Shown: piece by piece, positions 1-8,075 of the stretch | Position numbering within the stretch: the first letter of the stretch is position 1 | Layout of the letters: the number at the start of each line of letters is the position of its first letter | The notes under the pieces: model-generated | Databases searched by the model: none | What the model saw: only the letters and a program-made list of their open reading frames with translations | What the model was told of the DNA's origin: nothing | Position numbers and translations under genes: made by a program | NCBI RefSeq assembly: GCF_026113935.1 | Contig: NZ_JAPEUL010000009.1 | Span: 516,501-580,500, forward strand | Length of the DNA stretch: 64,000 nucleotides | Direction of reading: 5' to 3' | Source: Marinomonas rhodophyticola | GTDB lineage: Bacteria; Pseudomonadota; Gammaproteobacteria; Pseudomonadales; Marinomonadaceae

Positions 1-117
1 TGACTACTGTTCTGCATGATGTCGACGATTTTCTCTTTGGCGGCGTCGAGGTCTTTTTCAGCGACTTCGAAGATCAATTCATCGTGTACTTGCATGATCA
101 TTTTCACGTCTAGGTCG
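1..117 (-). pseudogene. Displaced duplicate of the polA 3' region (partial)
   Basis: This segment aligns without gaps to 1647-1763 inside polA, with 8 mismatches in 117 bases. The reverse strand reads the same residues as polA around motif C (QVHDEL). All eight differences are synonymous, so it descends from a functional polA allele. Bases 78-117 are identical to 1724-1763 (40 bp). Homology stops abruptly at about 118, inside the gene, and the copy continues off the left edge of the window. It lies downstream of intact polA in the same orientation, as expected for a 3' end displaced by an insertion. Confidence 0.85.
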
Positions 118-234
118 TTTTCGCTAGCAGCCGAGCATCATTGTCATGATCTATTTGATAATAATTTGGCACTTATTTCTAGCCTAATTATTTCGGCGTT
201 GCGAAGAATGAACGACTGATACATAATTACTCTT

Positions 235-292
235 AACACGGCTCCTTTCAATGAGGCTACTTGATGTAGCTGATTTGCTTAGGAGTTTTTTT
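235..292 (+). repeat. Structured repeat copy A (nested hairpin with T tail)
   Basis: The sequence starts AACACGGCTCCT and ends TGCTTAGGAG followed by a run of T. An outer stem CTCCT/AGGAG encloses conserved TTTCA and TGCTTAG strands and an inner hairpin GCTAC-TTGAT-GTAGC. Copy B at 700-750 keeps the flanking strands but changes both stems in a compensated way. The T tail makes a terminator or small-RNA 3' end possible; function is unknown. Confidence 0.55.
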
Positions 293-504
293 ATGCTTAA
301 AAAAGCTTTCGATCAGACTATCTTGGTTATTTTACATCCTGCCTGAAGGTTCTTTATCATTGACTGTTTGTTGTCTGTTGCAATGCACTGGCGTCAGTAC
401 TAAAATTGATCGTGTAGAAGGGCTTAACATATGACTCATTACTGGATTGTCCATATGTTCTCACGCTACCAATGATTCGCCAGTGACATCATTGTTGATG
501 GTTA

Positions 505-523
505 GACTAAACATTGTTTAGTC
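505..523. repeat. Perfect 8-bp inverted repeat
   Basis: GACTAAAC and GTTTAGTC are separated by ATT. It has no T tail and lies away from any recognised gene, so a protein-binding site is as likely as an RNA hairpin. Confidence 0.4.
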
Positions 524-574
524 ACCCTGACCCCAAAGAGCTAAAGGGCTGCCACGAACTATCATTTTTCATTT

Positions 575-606
575 TAAAAAAGAGCATTTGTTATGCTCTT
601 TTTTAT
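575..606. terminator. Bidirectional terminator-like hairpin
   Basis: AGAGCAT and ATGCTCT form a stem with a 5-nt loop. It is preceded by A-rich and followed by T-rich sequence, so it could act in both directions. Confidence 0.6.
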
Positions 607-699
607 GTCTACTATACTAAAAGGTTAGCTATGTAGTTTCTGGCGTATTTTTCTCTTGTTTCATTTGCCTATATGGGGGGGTTGAGACATGATTAGTTC

Positions 700-750
700 A
701 ACACGGCCCCTTTCAGTGAAGTTGCTTGCGACCAATCTGCTTAGGGGTTT
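700..750 (+). repeat. Structured repeat copy B, covarying with copy A
   Basis: It shares AACACGGC, CTTTCA, TGA and CTGCTTAGG with copy A (235-292). The outer stem is CCCCT/AGGGG instead of CTCCT/AGGAG, and the inner hairpin is GTTG-CTTG-CGAC instead of GCTAC-TTGAT-GTAGC. Base pairing is preserved although the bases differ. It ends in TTTTT, about 25 bp from the 3' end of the convergent Abi-like gene. Confidence 0.55.
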
Positions 751-776
751 TTACCTTTCCAATTCTTCATACCGCT

Positions 777-1427
777 TTATATCACAGGTTTACACAACAG
801 TTCACTAACGGACTGTTTGCTATCCATCCAGTTGCTTGTTGTTGGGCACCGCCAGTTTAATGACTCACGAATATGTGGATATACATCATGCAAACTCGCA
901 CTGTTAAATATTGGCTCATGATGACCACATCTATTTCTAAATTTTCTGATGGTGTAGCATGCGTCTTTTAATGCCTTTCTGATTTCTTGTGGTGTCATGT
1001 ATGTCGGTGCATTTGGAAAGGTTTTGGTGATGTATGGCTTCCATATGCGGCCATCGTGTCGGCTTGTGAGCATATTCTCAAACCATACGAATTTGATTTC
1101 AGGGAGTAGCTTGCTGACGCCGTGGTAACCGTTACTTAGCGCAGATTGAAGCGTGTGCTTGTCTAAATGATTGAGAGAGTTTTGAAAGACGGCGTTGGTT
1201 GGCCAGTCGCTGCCGTAACGAATGCTAATGGCATCAGAGATAGCATTGCGTATGGCGACTTCGTAAATATGTATAGGAAAGAAAAAGCGGCTGGAAAGCT
1301 CGGCGTTCCATTCATAAAGCTTCAGCGTTGTTGTATTGCAGCTTTTCCCTATTGAACGAATAACCGCTTGTCGATACGTTGAGAATCGATTAATTGAAAG
1401 GGCGTGTTCTATCGCAGTATAAGGCAT
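777..1427 (-). CDS. Abi-like (HEPN-type) protein, putative abortive-infection factor
   Basis: The 216-residue protein resembles Abi-family proteins, which carry a HEPN-like fold and in characterised members act as RNases in phage defence or toxin systems. Near residues 160-175 it has FRNRCGHHEPIF, matching the R-x(4)-H HEPN catalytic signature and the 'RN..aH.e.i' pattern of Abi proteins. No signal peptide or membrane segment is visible. An AGGAGG Shine-Dalgarno lies about 5 bases before the ATG, which fixes the start. It is alone in its transcription unit, in the insert between intact polA and the displaced polA fragment, which suggests acquisition. A defence role is inferred from the family. 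Confidence 0.7.
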   Translation of the reverse strand: MPYTAIEHALSINRFSTYRQAVIRSIGKSCNTTTLKLYEWNAELSSRFFFPIHIYEVAIRNAISDAISIRYGSDWPTNAVFQNSLNHLDKHTLQSALSNGYHGVSKLLPEIKFVWFENMLTSRHDGRIWKPYITKTFPNAPTYMTPQEIRKALKDACYTIRKFRNRCGHHEPIFNSASLHDVYPHIRESLNWRCPTTSNWMDSKQSVSELLCKPVI

Positions 1428-1536
1428 CCCTGCCTCCTAATGTTATCTTGACGAATTCACGTTTTTTAACTAGCATTGTTGTTGAGAGCTTCGGATATCC
1501 CTGCTTAGGCAGCCCACCGAAGACAGACGAAATAGA

Positions 1537-1562
1537 AAGCCATGCTCAGCATGGCTTTTTTA
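1537..1562. terminator. Terminator downstream of polA
   Basis: AAGCCATGC-TCA-GCATGGCTT is a perfect 9-bp stem 29 bp past the polA stop. The T run is strongest on the plus strand, but the minus side is also T-rich, so it may work in both directions. Confidence 0.7.
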
Positions 1563-1585
1563 GTTTTAGCACTATGATACGGAGC

Positions 1586-4372
1586 TCAATGCGCCTCGTC
1601 CCAGTTATCCCCAACACCCGCCTCAACCAACAAAGGCACGTCAATCTGGCTACTATTCTGCATGATGTCGACGATTTTTTCTTTGGCGGCGTCGAGGTCT
1701 TTCTCGGCCACTTCGAAGATGAGTTCATCGTGTACTTGCATGATCATTTTCACGTCTAGGTCGGTGTCTGTTAGCCAGTCGTGCATTTTGATCATGGCGC
1801 GTTTGATGATGTCGGCGGCGGAGCCTTGCATCGGTGCGTTGATCGCGGTGCGTTCGGCGGCTTGGCGCATCATGGCGTTTTTCGCTTTGATGTCTGGCAA
1901 GTACAAACGACGACCGTAGATGGTTTCTACATAGCCTTTTTCTTTCGCGCCTTCGCGGGTGTTTTCCATGTATTGCTGTACGCCTGGGTAACGTTCGAAG
2001 TAGCGTTTGATGTATTTGCCGGCTTCTGGGCGACCAATGCCAAGCTGTTTCGCGAGACCAAAGGCTGACATGCCGTAGATTAAGCCGAAGTTGATGGCTT
2101 TGGCGCGGCGGCGTTGTTCTATGGTCACTTCTTCTAAACTGACTTCGAAGACTTCCGCTGCGGTGGCTTTGTGCACGTCGGCGTCTTTGGTGAAGGCGTC
2201 TAGTAAGCCCGGATCTTGGGACAGGTGCGCCATGATGCGCAATTCGACTTGCGAGTAGTCGGCTGCAACCAGTTTGTAGCCTTTAGGCGCGATAAAAGCT
2301 TGGCGAATACGACGACCTTCAGCAGAACGAATCGGGATGTTCTGCAAGTTCGGATCAGTCGACGACAAACGACCTGTCGCGGTAATGGCTTGGTGGTAAG
2401 AGGTATGAATGCGGCCGGTTTTTTGGATCATCTCTGGCAGTTTGTCTGTGTAAGTGGATTTCAACTTAGACAGGCTGCGGTGTTCCATGATCAAGCGTGG
2501 CAGTTCGTAGTCTTGTGCCAGTTCTTGCAAGATGGGTTCGGCGGTCGATGGCTGGCCTTTGGGCGTTTTTTTGATAACGGGCAAGCCTTGTTTTTCGAAC
2601 AAAATAACTTGCAGTTGTTTTGGCGAGCTGAGGTTGAAGCTTTCGCCCGCTTCTTCGTGGGCTTTGATTTCCAGTTCTTGCAGTTTGCCAGCGATTTCGC
2701 TGCTTTGAATATGCAGAAGCTCTGGGTCGATCAAGGCGCCGGTTTGTTCCATTTTCGCCAAGACCGGAATCAGTGGGCATTCGATGTCTTTAAAGATACT
2801 GACTAATTCTGGTGTGGTTTCGATTTTAGGCCAAATCGTTTGGTGCAAACGCAAGGTAATGTCGGCGTCTTCGGCGGCGTAAAATGCGGCCACTTCTAAA
2901 TCGATTTGGTTGAAGGTTTTTTGCTTGGCACCTTTGCCGGCGATCTCTTCAAAGCTCACGTTGGTGTGGCCGAGGAACTTGCTGGCAAGGGTGTCCATGT
3001 CGTGGCGGGAGCTTACGGAGTTGTACACGTAAGATTCCAACATGGTGTCGTAGGCGATGCCGCGCAAGGTAATGCCGTAGTTGTTTAGTACGTTGGCATC
3101 GTATTTAAGATGTTGGCCGACTTTCGCTTGGCTGTCGTCTTCGAGCCAAGGTTTAAGTTGCTCTAGCACCCAATCCCGATCCAGTTGTTCTGGTGCGCCT
3201 TCGTAATCGTGCGCCACTGGAACGTAAGCGGCTTCGCCTGCTTTAATGGAGAAAGATAGACCAACCAGCTCGGCGGCCATATAGTTCAGCGAGGTGGTTT
3301 CTGTATCGAAGGCAACCAGCTCGGCGGCTTGGATTTTTTCTAGCCATTTGTTGAAGCTGGCTTTGTCTAATACCGTGGTGTAGTTGGCTTCTAGGTCAGA
3401 TGCGATTGGCGTATCGACTTGGCCGTCTTTTTGTTCAGCGGCGATGTTGCCAACTGTGTCGCTGGCGCTTTCGACGCTTGGCGCTTTGTCTAGGTCAGTT
3501 AGCCAAGTTTTGAATTCTAGCTTGGTAAACCACTCACGCAGTTTTTCTTTGTCTGCTTCGCCGTTTTTCAGATCTTGTGGATCGAAGGGCAGTTCCACGT
3601 CGCATTTAATGGTCGCTAAGGTGTAAGACAGCTCGGCCATCTCTTTGTTGTCGGCCATTTTTTGTTTCATGGTCTTAGAACCACGGAAGCCCAAGTCAGC
3701 GATTTCGTCTAGGCGACTGTAAATGTCTTTGATGCTGCCAAGACCTTGCAATAAGGCTAGGGCGGTTTTCTCACCCACGCCCGGTACGCCGGGGATGTTG
3801 TCGACTTTATCGCCCATGAGTGCAAGGTAATCGATGATCAGTTCTGGCGGAATGCCGAATTTGTCCTTCACGCCTTGGATGTCCATGACGGTGTTGTTCA
3901 TGGTGTTCACAAGGGTGACGTTTTCGGTGACCAGTTGCGCCATGTCTTTGTCGCCAGTAGAGACAATGACCTCGCGGCCTTGCTCGCCCACTTGTTTGGC
4001 GATGGTGCCGATCACGTCGTCGGCTTCGACGCCTTCGATGATGACCAGCGGCAAGCCCATGGCTTCCACCATGCGGTGGATCGGTTCGATTTGTGGGCGA
4101 AGATCGTCAGGCATGGGCGGACGGTGGGCTTTGTATTCGCTGTAAATGTCGTCGCGGAAGGTTTTGCCCTTGGCGTCAAAAATGATCACCATTGGAGAGT
4201 TCGGGTACGTTTTGATTAGGCTGCGGATCATGCTGATCACCCCGCGCGTGGCGTTGGTCGGGTGACCGTCGCTGGTGTGCATGGGTGGAATCGCGTGGAA
4301 TGCTCGGTAAAGGTAAGACGAGCCGTCTACTAGAACCATAGGTGGAGTGTGTGTTTTAGAATCCGTAGCCAA
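1586..4372 (-). CDS. polA: DNA polymerase I
   Basis: The complete 928-residue DNA polymerase I serves repair synthesis and Okazaki fragment processing. Residues 1-300 are the 5'-3' exonuclease. About 330-520 form the 3'-5' proofreading domain, with the acidic motif FDTETTSL intact. The rest is the family A polymerase, with motif A (DYSQVELR), the O-helix motif (KAINFGLIYG) and motif C (QVHDEL). Length is normal for gammaproteobacteria. The last roughly 60 codons are where an insert has recombined: a silently diverged copy of this region lies at 1-117. The start codon follows an A/G-rich stretch 77 bp beyond the end of the neighbouring GGDEF gene. Confidence 0.97.
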   Translation of the reverse strand: MATDSKTHTPPMVLVDGSSYLYRAFHAIPPMHTSDGHPTNATRGVISMIRSLIKTYPNSPMVIIFDAKGKTFRDDIYSEYKAHRPPMPDDLRPQIEPIHRMVEAMGLPLVIIEGVEADDVIGTIAKQVGEQGREVIVSTGDKDMAQLVTENVTLVNTMNNTVMDIQGVKDKFGIPPELIIDYLALMGDKVDNIPGVPGVGEKTALALLQGLGSIKDIYSRLDEIADLGFRGSKTMKQKMADNKEMAELSYTLATIKCDVELPFDPQDLKNGEADKEKLREWFTKLEFKTWLTDLDKAPSVESASDTVGNIAAEQKDGQVDTPIASDLEANYTTVLDKASFNKWLEKIQAAELVAFDTETTSLNYMAAELVGLSFSIKAGEAAYVPVAHDYEGAPEQLDRDWVLEQLKPWLEDDSQAKVGQHLKYDANVLNNYGITLRGIAYDTMLESYVYNSVSSRHDMDTLASKFLGHTNVSFEEIAGKGAKQKTFNQIDLEVAAFYAAEDADITLRLHQTIWPKIETTPELVSIFKDIECPLIPVLAKMEQTGALIDPELLHIQSSEIAGKLQELEIKAHEEAGESFNLSSPKQLQVILFEKQGLPVIKKTPKGQPSTAEPILQELAQDYELPRLIMEHRSLSKLKSTYTDKLPEMIQKTGRIHTSYHQAITATGRLSSTDPNLQNIPIRSAEGRRIRQAFIAPKGYKLVAADYSQVELRIMAHLSQDPGLLDAFTKDADVHKATAAEVFEVSLEEVTIEQRRRAKAINFGLIYGMSAFGLAKQLGIGRPEAGKYIKRYFERYPGVQQYMENTREGAKEKGYVETIYGRRLYLPDIKAKNAMMRQAAERTAINAPMQGSAADIIKRAMIKMHDWLTDTDLDVKMIMQVHDELIFEVAEKDLDAAKEKIVDIMQNSSQIDVPLLVEAGVGDNWDEAH

Positions 4373-4449
4373 AATAGAACCTCTTTTTAATCGGCGGTTA
4401 TAGGCTCTATTCTATGTGTTTGAGTGTGTTTTTACAGTTAAAAAAGGAA

Positions 4450-5586
4450 TTAATCTGGCGTTTTTGTTTCTATTAAGGCGCTAGAGTAAATAACGACTTG
4501 GTTACGACCGTTGCTTTTTGCGTAATAAACCGCTTTGTCAGCTTCTTCTACTAGGTCGAGAAAATGTGCTTTGGGTTGTATGGTCGATATGCCGATACTG
4601 GCCGTGACCTTGCCAATTTGTCGGTAAGGCAGTTGATTTAGTGTGTGTTTGAAAATGGGACCAATGGTAGTGAGTAAATCGTGGCTTGGGTTAACGATCA
4701 CCATGATGAATTCCTCGCCACCCCAGCGGGCTAAACCATGGTCGTTGAAGTAAATAGTGCGCAGGCGTGACGCAAATTCGACCAAAACATGGTCGCCTAT
4801 GGTATGACCAAACTTGTCGTTGATATTTTTGAAGTGATCAATGTCGATCAATAACACACAAATTTTGCTGTCAGAATCCAGTTTGTTGAGCCAGTTTTCA
4901 AGCCCTCGACGATTCAGGACGTCGGTTAAAAAATCCCGATCAGCCAGTTGTTGAGAATGTTTTAAATCAAAACTAATACTGTTCATATGGTGATTGATAC
5001 TGCGTTGATAAGGAATAATCAGCAGTATTAATAAACTGGCGGGGCCAAATAAAAACAGTAAATCATAGCCTCTTGGGGTTTGTAATTCGTTTGGATGAGT
5101 CAACAAAAAAAGCAGCACGGGAAGCGCGTTGAGTGACCAAGTGACGACCACCAATCTGTTGAGCTTTTCCGGTAGCATGAGCATGATTAAGGTAGTACTC
5201 AAAATAATCATGCCGGAAATAGGCGGAAATATTTCCACGAATTGCCATTTATTTTGCCAAGCACCGATGGTGAAGTACAAGGTGTTTGGTACGGACGTCA
5301 ATAAGATGATCGCGCCATAGATGTTGATGACTTGATGGATTCTTTTTTGAGGGCTCTTGTAAAGATAAATAAAAAGTATCAAATGCAAGAGCGTGAAAAA
5401 CGCGGGTTGGAAAGCATGAATAATAAACGGCGTTGAATAAACGTTGAATAAAACCGCGTAAATGGCGCTGCTAAAAATCGTGACGATCAGCAGTCGATAC
5501 GTGGCTGGAATTAAAATATTGGTATGGTCGTTTAAATTATTGGGCATGGTTACGTCCGATGTTAGTTGCTTGTGCAAAGTATACAT
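4450..5586 (-). CDS. Membrane-bound diguanylate cyclase (GGDEF)
   Basis: The protein makes the second messenger c-di-GMP. Residues 30-200 contain several hydrophobic segments forming an integral membrane sensor region. A GGDEF domain follows from about residue 215, with DVLNRRGL, the metal-binding DIDHFKNIND and the active-site RWGGEEF. The usual RxxD inhibitory site just before GGEEF is not evident (the stretch reads YFNDHGLA), so product inhibition may be weak. There is no EAL domain. It is transcribed toward polA with a 77-bp gap and divergently from thrB. Several ATG codons lie near the N-terminus, so the start could be 13 codons later. Confidence 0.9.
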   Translation of the reverse strand: MYTLHKQLTSDVTMPNNLNDHTNILIPATYRLLIVTIFSSAIYAVLFNVYSTPFIIHAFQPAFFTLLHLILFIYLYKSPQKRIHQVINIYGAIILLTSVPNTLYFTIGAWQNKWQFVEIFPPISGMIILSTTLIMLMLPEKLNRLVVVTWSLNALPVLLFLLTHPNELQTPRGYDLLFLFGPASLLILLIIPYQRSINHHMNSISFDLKHSQQLADRDFLTDVLNRRGLENWLNKLDSDSKICVLLIDIDHFKNINDKFGHTIGDHVLVEFASRLRTIYFNDHGLARWGGEEFIMVIVNPSHDLLTTIGPIFKHTLNQLPYRQIGKVTASIGISTIQPKAHFLDLVEEADKAVYYAKSNGRNQVVIYSSALIETKTPD

Positions 5587-5786
5587 ACTTTACTGCCAAG
5601 TTCTGTTGTCTCTTGGTGAAAAAATGTTCCTGTAGCAGCAAGTGTTTGAAAGGCTAGGGGCGTGCAATAAAGCATCTATTTACTGTACTTAGAATTGACC
5701 TTTTGGTACTTATTGTGGAGCATAGGCGCTTCAGTGCTTCGTTTCCTTTTTGAGCAAATATTTTCTAATAAATTAGGTAGTACCAC

Positions 5787-6749
5787 TTGGCTGTTTACAC
5801 ATCCCTCTCTGACTCTGACATGCGGGCCTTAGTGGCCGATTATTATTTGGGCGAACTGGTTGCCTTCCAAGGTATTTCTGGTGGTGTCGAAAATACCAAT
5901 TACTTTTTGACCACCACAACGGGTAAATATGTGGTGACCTTGTTTGAAGAGTTTCAGCCGGAGGAAGTACCGTACTTTTTAGACGTGGTCGCGCATTTAA
6001 AACACAAGGGGTTTAATGTACCAGCGGCCTTGATCGATATTCATGGTGAGCGCCTGCGTATTGTGAAAGACCGTCCAACCATTATCGTGGATTGCTTCCC
6101 TGGTAGTGGATTAGACAGCACGAATGTAGAAACCTGTCGCCAAATGGGCGCTGTGTTAGCGAAGCTGCATACGGCAGGGGAAGACTTTGCCACGCACCGA
6201 GAAAGTCATCGAGGCATGGCGTGGTGGCATAAAACGAGTGACGCGATTGCATCACAATTGGAGCCTGAACAAGCGCAGCTGTTGTTGTCACAAATCGCGG
6301 AGTTTGATGCGTTTATCGCCGAGCAACCCGATTTGCCGAAAACCACCATTCATGGGGATTTGTTCTACAACAATACCTTGTTTGAAGGCAATCAGCTCTC
6401 GGCGATCATTGATTTTTACAACGCCTGCCATTCTTGGGTGATGTACGACTTAGCCATTGTGGTGAACGATTGGTGTTCCGACATGACAACTGGCGAATTA
6501 GATAAAGCCAAATATAAGGCGTTGATAAAAGCCTATTTGCATGAGCGAGAAGTCAGTGCTGAGGAAGTGCTGGCTTGGCCCTATATGTTGAAAATCGCAG
6601 CGTTGCGTTTTTGGTTGTCTCGTTTAGAAGCATGGCATGGCGCGAAACATGATCCTGAACGTTTGGCGCAACAGCATGATCCTCGCGAGTTTCAGCGTAT
6701 TTTAGAGGCTCGGGTGAGATACGCCCAAGCCTTGGTGGAAACAATATGA
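5787..6749 (+). CDS. thrB: Homoserine kinase (APH-fold type)
   Basis: It phosphorylates homoserine in threonine biosynthesis. The 320-residue protein has the aminoglycoside phosphotransferase-like fold used by pseudomonads rather than the GHMP-type E. coli enzyme. Visible motifs are the N-terminal GGVENTNYF loop, the catalytic HGDLFYNN near residue 190 and the metal-binding IIDFYNA about 20 residues later. Translation starts at TTG (5787), giving the family-typical N-terminus, behind an AGGTAG-type ribosome site. It overlaps the next gene by 4 bases (ATGA). The polA-thrB-zinc-gene neighbourhood is known from pseudomonads. Confidence 0.92.
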   Translation: MAVYTSLSDSDMRALVADYYLGELVAFQGISGGVENTNYFLTTTTGKYVVTLFEEFQPEEVPYFLDVVAHLKHKGFNVPAALIDIHGERLRIVKDRPTIIVDCFPGSGLDSTNVETCRQMGAVLAKLHTAGEDFATHRESHRGMAWWHKTSDAIASQLEPEQAQLLLSQIAEFDAFIAEQPDLPKTTIHGDLFYNNTLFEGNQLSAIIDFYNACHSWVMYDLAIVVNDWCSDMTTGELDKAKYKALIKAYLHEREVSAEEVLAWPYMLKIAALRFWLSRLEAWHGAKHDPERLAQQHDPREFQRILEARVRYAQALVETI

Positions 6750-7312
6750 TACGAGTTTGGTTGTGTTTGTGCGTTAGTGTGTTATTTACCGCTTCGGCTC
6801 TGGCCCATCCTCATGTTTGGGTGGACTCCCAGTATCGCGTTCAGGTGGATCAAAGCAGCATTGAAACCCTTGAAGCAACATGGAGCTTAGACCTGTTTAC
6901 CTCAACGAGTTTGATTGCTGAATACGATGTGGATGGCGATGGGGATCTAACCGGTCAAGAAAAGCTCGATATGATCGAGGTTTTAAAAAGTTTTCAGCAA
7001 TACGGCTTTTTTATCAAGATGAAGCAAGACGGTGCTGATATTGTGCCCAGCGACGTACAGGTCTTAGATGTTCGCGTTCGAGATCAGATGTTGTGGATTC
7101 GTCTTGGTATCGCACTGCCAGCGCCCGTCAATCTTGAGGCGTCAACCTTGAGCTTTGCGTTTGGTGACGATGAATTGTATTTTGCGATGGAACCGTTGGA
7201 AGAGGGTTTGGTGCGCTTGTCGGGTTCGTTGTCTGAAACCTGCACGCCAGTTGAACGGGAAGCAGAAGAAACGTCCGTGGCGATGTGGGTGGATTTGACC
7301 TGTAAATCTTAG
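6746..7312 (+). CDS. DUF1007 family secreted protein
   Basis: The 188-residue protein has a Sec signal peptide ending near ASALAHPHVW; the HPHVW start of the mature chain is typical of DUF1007. These periplasmic proteins are usually encoded beside NicO-type nickel/cobalt/zinc transporters and are thought to assist metal transport; their biochemical role is not established. Around residues 65-75 DVDGDGDLTGQE resembles an EF-hand calcium loop. It is translationally coupled to thrB by a 4-base overlap. A NicO transporter sits 7 kb downstream, so the usual pair is split here. Confidence 0.8.
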   Translation: MIRVWLCLCVSVLFTASALAHPHVWVDSQYRVQVDQSSIETLEATWSLDLFTSTSLIAEYDVDGDGDLTGQEKLDMIEVLKSFQQYGFFIKMKQDGADIVPSDVQVLDVRVRDQMLWIRLGIALPAPVNLEASTLSFAFGDDELYFAMEPLEEGLVRLSGSLSETCTPVEREAEETSVAMWVDLTCKS

Positions 7313-7415
7313 TCGAGACCATGACACGACGATGGTTACACGACAACGACGCTTACCAATACTCACTAAAAAAAAGACTCAATTGCTTGTTGATAACTTA
7401 TAAAGGTAGAAGTTC

Positions 7416-8051
7416 ATGTTAGAGCATTTCCAATGGTTGCCTTTTTTAGCTGCTATTACGGTTCTTACCATGAGTCCGGGCGTGGACACTATTTTGGTGA
7501 TGCGTAACGCGGCGTCTGGTGGTTGGCGTTTGGGTTTTTTGACTAGCTTGGGTATTTGCATGGGGTTGTTTGCCCATGCCACTGTGTCAGCCTTAGGCTT
7601 GTCGGTAATTTTGCTCGGCTCGGCGGGGTTGTTTACTGCGTTCAAATTGGTTGGCGCCGCTTATCTCGTATACCTAGGGGGGCAAGCGATTCGCAGTGCT
7701 ATGAAGCCGGTGGGCATGACGTTTAAAGACGCCAAAAATCCGAAATCACTGACGGCATGGGGCAGTTTTCGCCAAGGCATTTTGTCTAACGTATTGAATC
7801 CAAAACCGATTATCTTTTATATGGCGTTCTTGCCGCAGTTTATTGATCCGAGTTATTCGGCATTAGCGCAATCGCTTTTCATGGCTTCTTTGCACTTTAT
7901 CATCGCCATGGTATGGCAAACCTTTTTGGCGCTTATGGTGCATAAGGCGCGCGTCTGGTTAGCGCGACCAAAAGTGGCGTTGGTATTAGACGGCTTAACG
8001 GGTGTCTTGTTATTGGGTTTTGGTGTAAAACTGGCATTAAGCCAGCGCTAA
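7416..8051 (+). CDS. LysE/RhtB family amino-acid exporter
   Basis: This is a 211-residue inner-membrane protein with about six hydrophobic segments. The N-terminal MSPGVDTILVMRNAASGGWR is the family hallmark (P-G-P/V-x-x-x). Members export amino acids or derivatives such as homoserine or threonine. Being near thrB makes homoserine or threonine a reasonable guess, but the substrate cannot be read from sequence. An AAAGGT ribosome site precedes the ATG. It converges with the TetR gene, leaving 24 bp between them. Confidence 0.87.
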   Translation: MLEHFQWLPFLAAITVLTMSPGVDTILVMRNAASGGWRLGFLTSLGICMGLFAHATVSALGLSVILLGSAGLFTAFKLVGAAYLVYLGGQAIRSAMKPVGMTFKDAKNPKSLTAWGSFRQGILSNVLNPKPIIFYMAFLPQFIDPSYSALAQSLFMASLHFIIAMVWQTFLALMVHKARVWLARPKVALVLDGLTGVLLLGFGVKLALSQR

Positions 8052-8075
8052 CACGTTGCGACTGATATGATCCTA

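Larger units (their letters stand above)
118..776. other. Gene-poor insert segment between the polA fragment and the Abi-like gene
   Basis: No convincing protein-coding gene is visible here. The segment holds two related hairpin repeats (235-292 and 700-750), a perfect 8-bp inverted repeat (505-523) and a bidirectional terminator-like hairpin (575-606). The left part is AT-rich. No integrase or transposase reading frame was seen. Confidence 0.6.

Noticed and set aside
16-219. 67-codon plus-strand frame over the polA fragment
   Set aside because: It is the antisense shadow of the polA fragment and has no ribosome site or recognisable domain.
229-760. Integron attC-like sites at the two structured repeats
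   Set aside because: The 5' AAC is present (with GTTCAAC in copy B), but the 3' ends are GTTTTT rather than GTTRRRY and no integrase or cassette array is visible.
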